Source: JAYWXI01 sp036016955 (GTDB taxonomy: Bacteria > Bacteroidota > Bacteroidia > Flavobacteriales > Weeksellaceae). Taken from it: 9,974 nt of DNA. A program made the translations under genes and the position numbers. Each line of letters starts with the position of its first letter. Position 1 is the stretch's first letter. Below the pieces are notes generated by a model. That model worked only from the letters and a program-made list of their open reading frames with translations. It was not told the origin of the DNA and searched no databases. The stretch spans positions 1 to 9,974 of the forward strand of contig NZ_JAYWXI010000029.1 in the NCBI RefSeq assembly GCF_036016955.1. The letters run 5' to 3'. Shown here piece after piece: positions 1-6,660 of the stretch.

Positions 1-104
1 TCAGAGTGAGAGAAAGGGGGACATTGTCTCTCTTTCCTCTCTGAAAAATAAATGTTTTTATTGCTTATTATCCGCACCCAAAAAGTTGCATTTATAAGTT
101 GAAT
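1..104. other. Non-coding left edge, unassigned
   Basis: No gene is visible here. Positions 1-44 are purine-rich then pyrimidine-rich and can form a weak interrupted hairpin (1-6 with 39-44, 8-13 with 27-32), but no convincing U tract follows, so I do not call a terminator. Positions 73-90 hold TCCGCACCCAAAAAGTTG, which lies where the outer left arm of element A should be. It could be an eroded arm or the end of a foreign insertion; the sequence does not decide. Confidence 0.3.
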
Positions 105-262
105 TCAAGAACAAATAGTTCAATTCAGCACAACCGTAGCGAATGCTTTTTCCGTATTGCTAATTTACACAAAAATGTAATACGGAAAAGCAGAAGCGGA
201 TAAATATTCCAAATCTTTCAACTATTACTTACCCCGCCTTTTGCAAATACTATGTTACCTGC
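105..262 (-). repeat. attC-like element A, left arm degraded
   Basis: This palindromic element follows the cassette 1 gene on the minus strand. Its right edge carries the core GTTACCTGC at 254-262, preceded by CCCCGCCTTTTGCAAATAC, closely similar to the corresponding arm of element D. Inside it a strong hairpin pairs GCTTTTTCCGTATT (145-158) with AATACGGAAAAGC (179-191). It shares with D the blocks CGTAGC, ACAAAAATGT and GCGG followed by TAAATATT. Unlike B to E, no matching TAAC core or GC-rich arm is found on the left, so the site is truncated or eroded and may mark the end of the array. Confidence 0.5.
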
Positions 263-852
263 AGTGTTATTTTTTTACTTTTCAAAAATTATTTTGTTAT
301 TTTTTGATTTGTTTTTTAATCTTATTAATTTATATACTTCTGAAACAAGTTCTGCTTGTTTTTCTTTAGGATTGTTTTTAGGGTTGATAAACTTAAGAGA
401 ATTATCATTGTAAACAATTGTAATATTCGCATAAGTTCCATCAAATGGTCCAGGTTCATTTTTAGGTTTAAAATCAGCTTCTTTGAAAGACAAGATAATT
501 TTTTTTAGACTTTCAATTTCATCTTCAGTAATATTGGAAGAGAAAGGCTCAAAAATAGGATTTTCTAATAAATATTTTTGGTATTGTTCTTCCGCTTCTT
601 TTTCAGATATATTTTTGTCTAATGGAGGTTGAATTGGAGGTGGAAGTTCGTATGAGTTAGGACTTATGACAGCAATATATTTTTTGTCTAAGTCTAAAAT
701 TGCTTCGATACTTTTATTGAAAGTCGGATAAATTCCTATTTTCAATAATTCAGGTTCTTTATCATTCTTTGAACAAGAATTAAGAATTAAAATTGAAAAT
801 AGTATTAAAAATTTTCTCATTTAGACGGCATTTTTGACAACATTGCAGGTAA
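254..852 (-). mobile_element. Cassette 1 (lipoprotein), flanked by matched ends
   Basis: This unit holds the 181-residue lipoprotein gene. Its ends are inverted copies: GTTACCTGCAGTGTTAT on the plus strand from 254 and GTTACCTGCAATGTTGT on the minus strand from 853, matching at 15 of 17 positions. The first mismatch would be a G-T wobble in a folded strand. The leader from core to start codon is about 33 bases, typical of a gene cassette. The associated attC-like site (A) continues to the left and is damaged, so the true left limit of the cassette is unknown. Confidence 0.5.
275..820 (-). CDS. Putative lipoprotein of unknown function
   Basis: The 181-residue protein begins with a short signal sequence and a lipobox, LILNSC, placing the lipidated cysteine at residue 16. 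It is therefore probably exported and membrane-anchored. The mature part has a proline-rich stretch (ELPPPIQPPLD, around residues 58-68), then acidic and lysine-rich sequence with predicted helices and a short segment TYANITIVYNDNSLKFI that looks like a beta hairpin. I recognise no family and no catalytic motif. The ATG at 820 places the signal at the extreme N terminus, so this start is secure. The gene is alone in its cassette and has no clear promoter in its 33-base leader, so it may depend on read-through or on a promoter inside element B. Confidence 0.8.
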   Translation of the reverse strand: MRKFLILFSILILNSCSKNDKEPELLKIGIYPTFNKSIEAILDLDKKYIAVISPNSYELPPPIQPPLDKNISEKEAEEQYQKYLLENPIFEPFSSNITEDEIESLKKIILSFKEADFKPKNEPGPFDGTYANITIVYNDNSLKFINPKNNPKEKQAELVSEVYKLIRLKNKSKNNKIIFEK

Positions 853-980
853 CGGTTTGGGGCTTTGCGAGGGCGGGGATTTTCAGCAGAAAATCTCGAC
901 CGAAGCACTAAGCTACAAATATAGCGAAAATCTCCAACGGAGTATTTTCGCCCCGCTCTTGCAAAACCCTTGTTACCTGC
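845..980 (-). repeat. attC-like element B (136 bp)
   Basis: The outer arms pair GCAGGTAAC (845-853) with GTTACCTGC (972-980), then GGCTTTGCGAGGGCGGGG with CCCCGCTCTTGCAAAACC. Between the AAC core and the paired arm the plus strand has about four more bases on the left than on the right, leaving an asymmetric bulge. Inside are two clean hairpins: GATTTTC/GAAAATC with a four-base loop (878-895), and GCGAAAATCTCC/GGAGTATTTTCGC (924-951) with a three-base loop and one bulged T. On the minus strand the right arm ends CCGTTACCTGC, the start of the next cassette. No open reading frame lies within it. Confidence 0.65.
916..923 (-). promoter_or_regulatory. Possible -7 box inside element B
   Basis: On the minus strand this reads TATATTTG, a full match to the Bacteroidota -7 consensus TAnnTTTG, about 95 bases upstream of the cassette 1 start codon. 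No well-spaced -33 TTTG is visible, and the motif is short and AT-rich enough to occur by chance. If real, element B would provide a promoter for the next cassette. Confidence 0.2.
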
Positions 981-1944
981 TGGCTGTGTTTTTAGGTTTG
1001 GATATTATGTTATCAACTTCTTTTTTCAGATAGTTTAAGTTGATTTTGTATTCTTCCGAATTGAGTTCGTCAAATTGTAATTGTTCGATAAACTCAAAAA
1101 TATCTTGAAGTTTTCTACTTGTCAGATAATATTGTAAAACCGTTTCATTGATTTGATAATCAGGATTGAGTTCATAATATCTTTTGATAAACAAATCAAA
1201 ATAAGGTTGCTGATAAATGCTGAAAATATCGGCTTCGGGTGGTGCAAACTTTATTCCTTCCCAATCCAAAAGATATAATTTTTGTTTGTCTGTGATAAGA
1301 TTCCAATGATGAATATCTGTATGACATAAACAATATTTTAAATCTTTTTCCTTTAAAGCATTTGATAAATTATACCATTCGTTGATTTGATTTTTTATAA
1401 TTGAAAGATTAGGTTGCAGTACCGTTTTGATTTCCGTTTTTAGTTGGTCAAGGTTTTTGTCTATCCAATTGTTTAGTTTAGAAATAAACGAAAGGTCAAA
1501 TGTTTCAGAAATCTGCGAAAGGTCAAAAGGAGTTTTTTTTAAATGATGTAACTGACTGACAATTTCGGCTAATTGAGTTATTTGTTCTTTGGTTAAATTT
1601 TTTTCTCCAACTGTTTCTCCTTTAATGTAATCAAACAAAACATATATATAATTTTCATCTTCGCACCTAAAATCATCAGATTGCGTTTTAATCAATCGAA
1701 TGATTTTTCCTTTCAGCAGAGTTTGATTATCAAGCCAATCCACAATGGGAAGATAAAGGTCGATGTGTTCCGTTAAATAAGAAGTTGATTTTCGACTTTT
1801 TTCATAAACTTTTAAAAAATAAAAATGCTCGTTTTCATCTTCTATTTTATAAGCCAAAGAAGCCCAACCACCTTTTTGTTTAGAAATTGTGTTTGTTTTG
1901 ATAAGATATTTTTGTTGCAATGTTTTTATCAATGTTTCAACCAT
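973..1944 (-). CDS. APH/choline kinase-type phosphotransferase
   Basis: The 323-residue protein is a kinase-like small-molecule phosphotransferase. HTDIHHWNL (residues 208-216) is the catalytic loop, with D210 as catalytic base and N215 as metal ligand. LLDWE (225-229) is the metal-binding DFG equivalent with D227, followed by APPEADI. A glycine-containing loop GGWASLAYKI (25-34) and a lysine in FLKVY (K45) fit the ATP site. The HxDIHxWN and DWE...APxExD pattern resembles spectinomycin phosphotransferase APH(9), but the substrate cannot be read from sequence and relatives also phosphorylate sugars or choline. A start 123 bases upstream exists but would translate through element C. The ATG at 1944 begins right at the conserved domain and gives a 30-base leader, so I prefer it. 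The stop codon TAA is formed by the GTTACCTGC core, with the last codons contributed by the repeat. Confidence 0.82.
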   Translation of the reverse strand: MVETLIKTLQQKYLIKTNTISKQKGGWASLAYKIEDENEHFYFLKVYEKSRKSTSYLTEHIDLYLPIVDWLDNQTLLKGKIIRLIKTQSDDFRCEDENYIYVLFDYIKGETVGEKNLTKEQITQLAEIVSQLHHLKKTPFDLSQISETFDLSFISKLNNWIDKNLDQLKTEIKTVLQPNLSIIKNQINEWYNLSNALKEKDLKYCLCHTDIHHWNLITDKQKLYLLDWEGIKFAPPEADIFSIYQQPYFDLFIKRYYELNPDYQINETVLQYYLTSRKLQDIFEFIEQLQFDELNSEEYKINLNYLKKEVDNIISKPKNTASR

Positions 1945-1974
1945 TTTATTTTGTCGGATTTTTGGTTTCAGCTT

Positions 1975-2109
1975 GCAGGTAACGTTTTGGCGCTTGGCGA
2001 AGAAGCGGATTTCGAAGTACAAAACTTTCTGCCAGCACAGAACTTGATACGAAGCACAAAGCTTCATTTAAGCACTGAATCCACTTTTTTGCCAAACGCC
2101 TGTTATGCC
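1975..2109 (-). repeat. attC-like element C (135 bp)
   Basis: The left end is GCAGGTAAC (1975-1983) and the right end GTTATGCC (2102-2109). The cores therefore differ because they belong to two adjacent cassettes, as expected of an attC site. The inner arms pair GGCGCTTGGCGAAGAAGCGG on the left with a complementary arm around 2078-2098 (CCACTTTTTTGCCAAACGCC). Six unpaired bases on the left face two on the right beside the core. It shares GCGGATTTCGAAGTAC and AAGCACAAAGC with element E. Open reading frames that cross it are spurious. Confidence 0.65.
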
Positions 2110-2174
2110 TTCGCCCTTCTTTTTCTGTCGTCTGTTTTGTTGTCATTTTCGTGTTTCTTTTGTCGTGTGTTGGC

Positions 2175-2286
2175 AAAGCAAGCTCTTTTGCAATTTTGGC
2201 TTTGTGCGGTTGGCTTGTGTGAAACGAAGTTCACGAACACCAATAAGAATAAACAAGACGTGAGTAATTGCAAATGTGCTTGCTTT
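2175..2286. repeat. Inverted repeat IR1 downstream of operon
   Basis: Arms AAAGCAAGCTCTTTTGCAAT (2175-2194) and ATTGCAAATGTGCTTGCTTT (2267-2286) are complementary at 18 of 20 positions and enclose a 72-base loop. The right arm begins 8 bases beyond the stop codon of the last operon gene. The loop is too long for an ordinary terminator. The arms resemble those of IR2 upstream of the operon, including the same ATGTG versus AGAG mismatch, and GCGTTGGC follows the right arm. The wider stretch 2110-2294 contains no credible gene. Confidence 0.55.
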
Positions 2287-2294
2287 AGCGTTGG

Positions 2295-2585
2295 CTATTT
2301 CTTTGGTTTTATAAATATTGATACTGTAAGTCCTATTCCTACAATCACATCTACAATATTCCAAAGTTCTCTGCCTAATGCAATTTTGAAAAGCGGTTGA
2401 AAAAGTAATGCTAATGCACCGTAAACAATCATTTCGGTTTGCTTGTTTTGTTGATTGGCTTGATAAGCAAGGATAGCAAAGCCAATAAGTCCTGCAAACC
2501 TTACAAACTGATAATATCCATAAGGCATTTTCGCAAGGCAAAGAAAGAGTAAAACAGCGAGAACTATTTTTATAATTTTATCCAT
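2295..2585 (-). CDS. Small four-helix membrane protein, DUF6804-like
   Basis: The 96-residue protein is almost entirely hydrophobic, with probable membrane helices near residues 4-20, 25-41, 52-68 and 72-92 and a basic tail KPKK. The spacing and motifs KMPYGYYQFVRF, YQANQQNKQTEM and FKIALGRELWNIVDV match my memory of the DUF6804 family of small Bacteroidota membrane proteins, whose role is unknown. It is the last gene of the operon, and its ATG overlaps the preceding stop codon by one base (TAATG), which points to translational coupling. It may be a structural subunit or a passenger, since DUF6804-like proteins also occur in other contexts. It ends TAG just before inverted repeat IR1. Confidence 0.75.
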   Translation of the reverse strand: MDKIIKIVLAVLLFLCLAKMPYGYYQFVRFAGLIGFAILAYQANQQNKQTEMIVYGALALLFQPLFKIALGRELWNIVDVIVGIGLTVSIFIKPKK

Positions 2586-3439
2586 TAATAATATCTTGTT
2601 CTACTGATGTAAAAGGTTGAACCATAACTTCCGTGTAAACTCTCTGTACCTGCATAGTTTGCACCACAAGCAGAAGCGGCAATTTTGTAAGTTCCACTTG
2701 ATAGATAAACTGTCCTTGTACCACCTGACGGAATTTCTATCATTTTTGCTTCAACACCACTATAACGAACAGTTAGGTTGCAACCTGTATTATTAGTAAT
2801 TTCTACTGATGAATTCGAAGAATAGCTTGTACTGTAATTATCGAAAGAAGGCATTCGTCCTGTTTCTCTGTCGCCTAATATTTCATCAACTTCTAAGCGA
2901 ATGATTTTTTCTTTGATAGAACTTTTGTTTGGGTGGTCGGGATATTCATCTAAAAATCTCTTCCAAGCATATGAAGAATTGCTACTTAAAGCGTCATCAT
3001 AAGCCTTTTGCATATTCAGTTTTTTAAGTTCACTTTTTCTTGAAACAGCATTTTTAATATACTTTCCTTTGGGATATTTTACTATGTAATCTTCAGTATT
3101 ACTAATTTCTTCTGAAGTGAAAGCCTTTTGCCAAAGTTCTTCTTCATCAATATTGGCAAGATAATTTTTTGCTTCAATAGATTGAGGCAAGTCGGGGTGC
3201 TTTTGCAAAAGCGTTTGGAATTTCTGCCTTGCCTGTGAAAAGTCTTTTGCTTGATAAAACTTTTTTCCGTCAGAAAGCAAATTTGATGCTCCAAATTTTA
3301 TCTCTTCTAGTTCATTTTTTAAATTTTGATTTTCTGTAGAAAGTGTATTTTTCTCATCAACAATTCTTTGATGTTCACTTTCTGATACACAAGAACTCCA
3401 AGCTAATGCTACTGTCAAAAAAATAAGTATTCTTTTCAT
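2585..3439 (-). CDS. Lipoprotein with helical repeats and C-terminal beta domain
   Basis: The 284-residue protein has a signal sequence and lipobox WSSC (lipidated C17), so it should sit in the periplasm or outer membrane. Residues 20-47 form a heptad-rich coiled coil. Residues 53-95 look like a TPR-like pair (YQAKDFSQARQKFQTLLQKH). Two related helical units follow, EDYIVKYPKGKYIKNA and KRFLDEYPDHPNKSSI, of the W/Y..YP.G.Y..A type common in Bacteroidota proteins. After a serine-rich linker (200-211), residues 212-284 form a beta-rich domain with two cysteines (C220, C258), the motif SGTYKIAASACGANYAG and a terminal YISRTRYY. I do not assign this domain to a named family with confidence. It starts two bases after the upstream stop and is the likely outer-side partner of the membrane proteins in the operon. 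Confidence 0.78.
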   Translation of the reverse strand: MKRILIFLTVALAWSSCVSESEHQRIVDEKNTLSTENQNLKNELEEIKFGASNLLSDGKKFYQAKDFSQARQKFQTLLQKHPDLPQSIEAKNYLANIDEEELWQKAFTSEEISNTEDYIVKYPKGKYIKNAVSRKSELKKLNMQKAYDDALSSNSSYAWKRFLDEYPDHPNKSSIKEKIIRLEVDEILGDRETGRMPSFDNYSTSYSSNSSVEITNNTGCNLTVRYSGVEAKMIEIPSGGTRTVYLSSGTYKIAASACGANYAGTESLHGSYGSTFYISRTRYY

Positions 3440-3441
3440 AA

Positions 3442-3948
3442 TTAACGATAATAAGGGATTTCAATAGTTGGTAAAAATGTTCTTAAAAGCATTTCAAAGA
3501 CAGGCATTAAACAGTAAACAAAACCGATAAAAACAACACCTTTCATCAGAAAATAAGTGTAATGATTGTTTTCGATTTCGTTGACATCAGTTCTTTTGCC
3601 TGCAATGAGTATGGAAAATGCTTTTGTGATAAGATACCAAAGTATCAGCCAAAAATTGGTTAAGCCGATGAACAAAACACTTGTTTTTGATATATCTGCC
3701 AAATGATTAGCTGAATTAGTTTTGTAAAGGGTGTCAACATATTCGCTCATTATGGATATAGATTTCACATTGAGCAATGAAAATGATATGACCCAACCGA
3801 GAAATAAAATACCATAAGCAAGATTTATTTTTTCTTCGTTTTCCAATTTTGATTTTGCTTTTCGCAAAAAAAGCTGTGTAATCGTCAAAGAAATTGCAAT
3901 TGCAATAATTCCGATTACGGTAAGCGTGATTATTTTTGTTGTATCCAT
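3442..3948 (-). CDS. Four-helix membrane protein of unknown function
   Basis: The 168-residue protein has four hydrophobic helices, near residues 7-28, 42-60, 90-113 and 132-155. Basic residues RKAKSK after helix 1 and GKRT after helix 3 would be cytosolic by the positive-inside rule, placing both termini and the 61-89 loop outside. No catalytic motif is visible and I do not recognise the family. It starts one base after the stop of the transglutaminase-like gene and is followed after two bases by the lipoprotein gene. This fixed position between the two suggests a small integral subunit of the same envelope complex. The C terminus ends EIPYYR. Confidence 0.72.
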   Translation of the reverse strand: MDTTKIITLTVIGIIAIAISLTITQLFLRKAKSKLENEEKINLAYGILFLGWVISFSLLNVKSISIMSEYVDTLYKTNSANHLADISKTSVLFIGLTNFWLILWYLITKAFSILIAGKRTDVNEIENNHYTYFLMKGVVFIGFVYCLMPVFEMLLRTFLPTIEIPYYR

Positions 3949-3949
3949 T

Positions 3950-5752
3950 TTATTTTGATTTTAATGATATTCTCCAATAATTTAAGTTTGAAATTTCTTT
4001 GGGTAAAACGCCTGCTTTGATATTTGGTGCAGTTGTTTCCCAAAGTACATAGCGTTGGTTTTGATATTGATAAGTCATTCCGCTTATCGGCAAATTTATT
4101 CCGATTATGGAATGTGCATAATATTCACTGCTGAATAATGCTACATCGTAGCCATAATGTGCGAGTACTGTGTATAAAAGCAAGGTTCTTGTATCACAAT
4201 CGCCATTTAAAGTTGACATAAATTCGACAGGCGAATTGATACCGAATTTTTCAAAACCATCACAACGAGAATCTGCTGACGAGAGATATTCTTTGATAAA
4301 TTCATCATCATACAAATTTGGGTTGCAGTCATCAGGAACAATCACTGTATATGGAATGTCCTGCACAAATGAAACAATTAACTCTGCAAATTTCACGCTT
4401 GACAGTTGCTCCTTTTGTCTGATACTGTCAAACAACTGATACACGCCGTTTAAATTATTTTTGTCATTTTCCTTTAAGCGGTAAATCATTTCATCGTAAG
4501 CTCGTGATGAATTAGAATTTAAAGTCAGATTGTTTTTAAAATATTTGGCTTTGGTAAAATCGCTTTTCTTTGTCCAAATCGTTCCTTCATATTGATTGCC
4601 GTCATAATCCTGCCAAACTCTGAAATGCTTAATTATCGTGTCATTTACGGTTTTATTGTCAAGCGGGTCAATGATTGGTTCTGTGTGTGTTTTTCGTTCT
4701 TCGGGTTGCTCTGTTACAACTGGTTTGGGAATGTAAGTCTGCGTTGTGGTAGTATTGAAAAAATGAAATAAACTTGCCACAAACCCTAACAAAAGTAATA
4801 TACCTATTATACGGAATAGCCAACTAAAAAACCTTGCAGGAATTAGGTTCAGTAAAAACAGAATAAGAAAAAACGGCAAGAGAATTGCCATTTGTGGCAA
4901 CAACATCAGTAAAAAAGCAATACCGATAATTCCTGCCAATAAACCGATTACAGAAGAAAAACAACCCTCATTATTTGTTGTAGTTGGTGGTTTTGTATAT
5001 TTCCAATCGCTCCAATACGTTTTTTTATAATCCGAATAAAAATATTCTGTTCGTTTGTAATTGCCGTTATGTTCAACATTGCCAGTTGGTGTATTGGTTT
5101 TGGTAAGAACAGGTTCTTCAATTTTAGGAACTGTAACAATTTCGTTAATCGGAATTAGATACTCTTTTTCTGTGTAATGCTCTACAATAAAATCAAGAAT
5201 GTAACCTGCTACAATAGCATCAATAGTTCCAAAAACTTCGTTTCCTTCGTCTTGGTGTAATTTTCGGTTGAATTTTATAGAACCTAATTCAAAAATAGGT
5301 TCGTGTAGGTTTACCTCGTATGCTTTTCCGTCTTTTTGTAATATTGTGTGTAATAATTTGGGTAGCTTTTCTCTTGGGATATTGTAATCTTCATTTATTT
5401 CAAATGGGAATTTTGAATATTCAGCATTATTTAGCGTTACTTCATAAATATTGAAATCAAAGAACTTGGAATGTGCAAATTGATTGGAAAATTGCTCGTC
5501 AATTTCGCCCCAATATTTTCCGTTCAATACGGCTTTGATATAGGTACGTCTTGGTATTTCTCTTGTTTTTTCTAATAATCTGTATCGTCCGTTTTCATCG
5601 GTATAAATTTCTTCTTCGTAAAATTCTTTAATTTCTATTTCATTATCTTTATTCTCTTCATTTATGGCAATAGCTTTTTCATCTGTTTTTTTGTTCCAAA
5701 ACAGATAATACAGAATAACTGCAATGATGATTATGATAATAACGGCTGTCAA
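3950..5752 (-). CDS. Membrane protein with C-terminal transglutaminase-like domain
   Basis: The 600-residue protein has an N-terminal membrane helix (3-19) followed by KK, a soluble region of unknown fold (about 40-210), a tyrosine-rich linker (232-251), three closely packed helices (267-286, 288-305, 309-330), and a C-terminal domain of the transglutaminase-like cysteine peptidase superfamily. The catalytic set is visible as C519 in LNGDCDTRTLLLY, H547 in YYAHSIIGI, and E572 in YVLWETT, where many relatives have aspartate. By the positive-inside rule the first soluble region is cytosolic and the catalytic domain periplasmic. Activity could be proteolysis, deamidation or crosslinking; the sequence does not tell which. 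Its ATG overlaps the previous stop codon by four bases. As the only apparent enzyme in the operon it is the most likely effector. Confidence 0.82.
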   Translation of the reverse strand: MTAVIIIIIIAVILYYLFWNKKTDEKAIAINEENKDNEIEIKEFYEEEIYTDENGRYRLLEKTREIPRRTYIKAVLNGKYWGEIDEQFSNQFAHSKFFDFNIYEVTLNNAEYSKFPFEINEDYNIPREKLPKLLHTILQKDGKAYEVNLHEPIFELGSIKFNRKLHQDEGNEVFGTIDAIVAGYILDFIVEHYTEKEYLIPINEIVTVPKIEEPVLTKTNTPTGNVEHNGNYKRTEYFYSDYKKTYWSDWKYTKPPTTTNNEGCFSSVIGLLAGIIGIAFLLMLLPQMAILLPFFLILFLLNLIPARFFSWLFRIIGILLLLGFVASLFHFFNTTTTQTYIPKPVVTEQPEERKTHTEPIIDPLDNKTVNDTIIKHFRVWQDYDGNQYEGTIWTKKSDFTKAKYFKNNLTLNSNSSRAYDEMIYRLKENDKNNLNGVYQLFDSIRQKEQLSSVKFAELIVSFVQDIPYTVIVPDDCNPNLYDDEFIKEYLSSADSRCDGFEKFGINSPVEFMSTLNGDCDTRTLLLYTVLAHYGYDVALFSSEYYAHSIIGINLPISGMTYQYQNQRYVLWETTAPNIKAGVLPKEISNLNYWRISLKSK

Positions 5753-6660
5753 TCAGTTTCAGGATAAATATGGTTCAATAGATCTTGTTCGGAAAGCGTG
5801 TTTTTGGTTCGTGATTTGTGAATGGTACGATAAGGCGGGTTTGCCCAATATTCGTATTTTTCTATTTTAGTTTCATTAAGTTCAACTGATAATTCATTTG
5901 AGATTTTTTGAAATAATTCTATTCTTTCTTCTTTGGGTTCTTCATTAATTATTTGACTTAATTTAGTCAATAATGGATTTAATGTATTTTTCAATCTTTC
6001 ATTATATACGGAAGTTTTTTCTTCAAAGATGTGCTGATATTCCTTTTTGAAATCTCTGTAATCATCTTGGATAATTTTCTTTTTAATCTCTGCTTTTTTC
6101 TCATAAAACTCACCTAATTTTCTAATGGTATATTTAAGATAAACGGGGAATAGGAAAATGCCAACAACAACTAACGTAATTATTGTTGCTAAAGGATTTG
6201 TTGCCAGTAACTCTTTAATATCTAAAGCGAATGTTGTTGAGTCGGGTTTTAAAATTAAAACATTGAGCGGCTGGGCAATGATTATAGCTAAAAGTAATAC
6301 TATGAAAATTCGTATTCCCATTGAATAAGATAGCTTAAATGGATATGTTTTTTCCTTTTGTTTTTTTCTCTCCTTCGTTGGTAAAAGGGTAGGAGAAATG
6401 GTGTACAATAATAAAACGTACATATTTGTAATAATATAACCCCAAACAATTCCAACTCCAATATCTGCGATAATATTATGAAATAAATGATCTGTAAAAT
6501 ATAGAGCACTTGCAAAACTGCACAACAAAATGACCAATACTAATAAGCCAATTAGTGAAAAGTAAAGTTGGACTTTATTGCCACATTTTTGGATTATTGT
6601 ATAGTCTTCGCCCGAAAACTTACAAAGTCTATTTCTTATAGCATTAAGAATTGGATTCAT
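5749..6660 (-). CDS. Divergent DUF4407-like membrane protein, coiled-coil tail
   Basis: The 303-residue protein has four membrane helices near residues 33-55, 65-88, 115-137 and 156-177. It aligns by eye with the preceding DUF4407 protein: LCKFSGEDYTIIQK with LWKVAGGDRYILER, GIVWGYIITNMYVLLL with GIVWGLMIFNIDRFIV, and RIFIVLLLAIIIAQPLNV with RIIMGAIIAITISKPIEI. It is therefore a diverged paralogue. The large coiled coil between helices 3 and 4 is replaced by an 18-residue loop, and instead a charged helical tail (180-270) follows helix 4, probably in the cytosol. The KERKKQKEK loop between helices 2 and 3 should also be cytosolic. The gene overlaps its upstream neighbour by 17 bp and its downstream neighbour by 4. 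A heteromer of the two paralogues is a reasonable inference. Confidence 0.75.
   Translation of the reverse strand: MNPILNAIRNRLCKFSGEDYTIIQKCGNKVQLYFSLIGLLVLVILLCSFASALYFTDHLFHNIIADIGVGIVWGYIITNMYVLLLYTISPTLLPTKERKKQKEKTYPFKLSYSMGIRIFIVLLLAIIIAQPLNVLILKPDSTTFALDIKELLATNPLATIITLVVVGIFLFPVYLKYTIRKLGEFYEKKAEIKKKIIQDDYRDFKKEYQHIFEEKTSVYNERLKNTLNPLLTKLSQIINEEPKEERIELFQKISNELSVELNETKIEKYEYWANPPYRTIHKSRTKNTLSEQDLLNHIYPETD

Larger units (their letters stand above)
853..1982 (-). mobile_element. Cassette 2 (APH-type phosphotransferase plus element B)
   Basis: The limits assume cleavage between G and TT of the GTTA core on the minus strand, as in integrons. The unit contains the phosphotransferase gene followed by element B. 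Its coding part ends with GTTACCTGCTGGCTG (plus, from 972) and GTTACCTGCAAGCTG (minus, from 1983), which match at 13 of 15 positions. The stop codon of the gene lies within the core. Confidence 0.55.

Noticed and set aside
1..44. Rho-independent terminator
   Set aside because: The stem is interrupted, the two purine and pyrimidine tracts are partly mirror rather than inverted repeats, and no run of T follows the stem.
1945..2067. Longer N terminus for the phosphotransferase starting at 2067
   Set aside because: The added 41 residues come entirely from element C and the cassette leader, and the kinase domain begins right after the ATG at 1944.
1825..2400. Plus-strand open frame of 191 codons
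   Set aside because: It runs antisense across the phosphotransferase gene, element C and the end of the operon; its translation is cysteine- and phenylalanine-rich with no domain.
1946..2541. Minus-strand open frames at 1946-2176 and 2143-2541
   Set aside because: The first is translated out of IR1 and element C and gives a low-complexity basic peptide; the second is an alternative frame of the 96-residue membrane protein gene.
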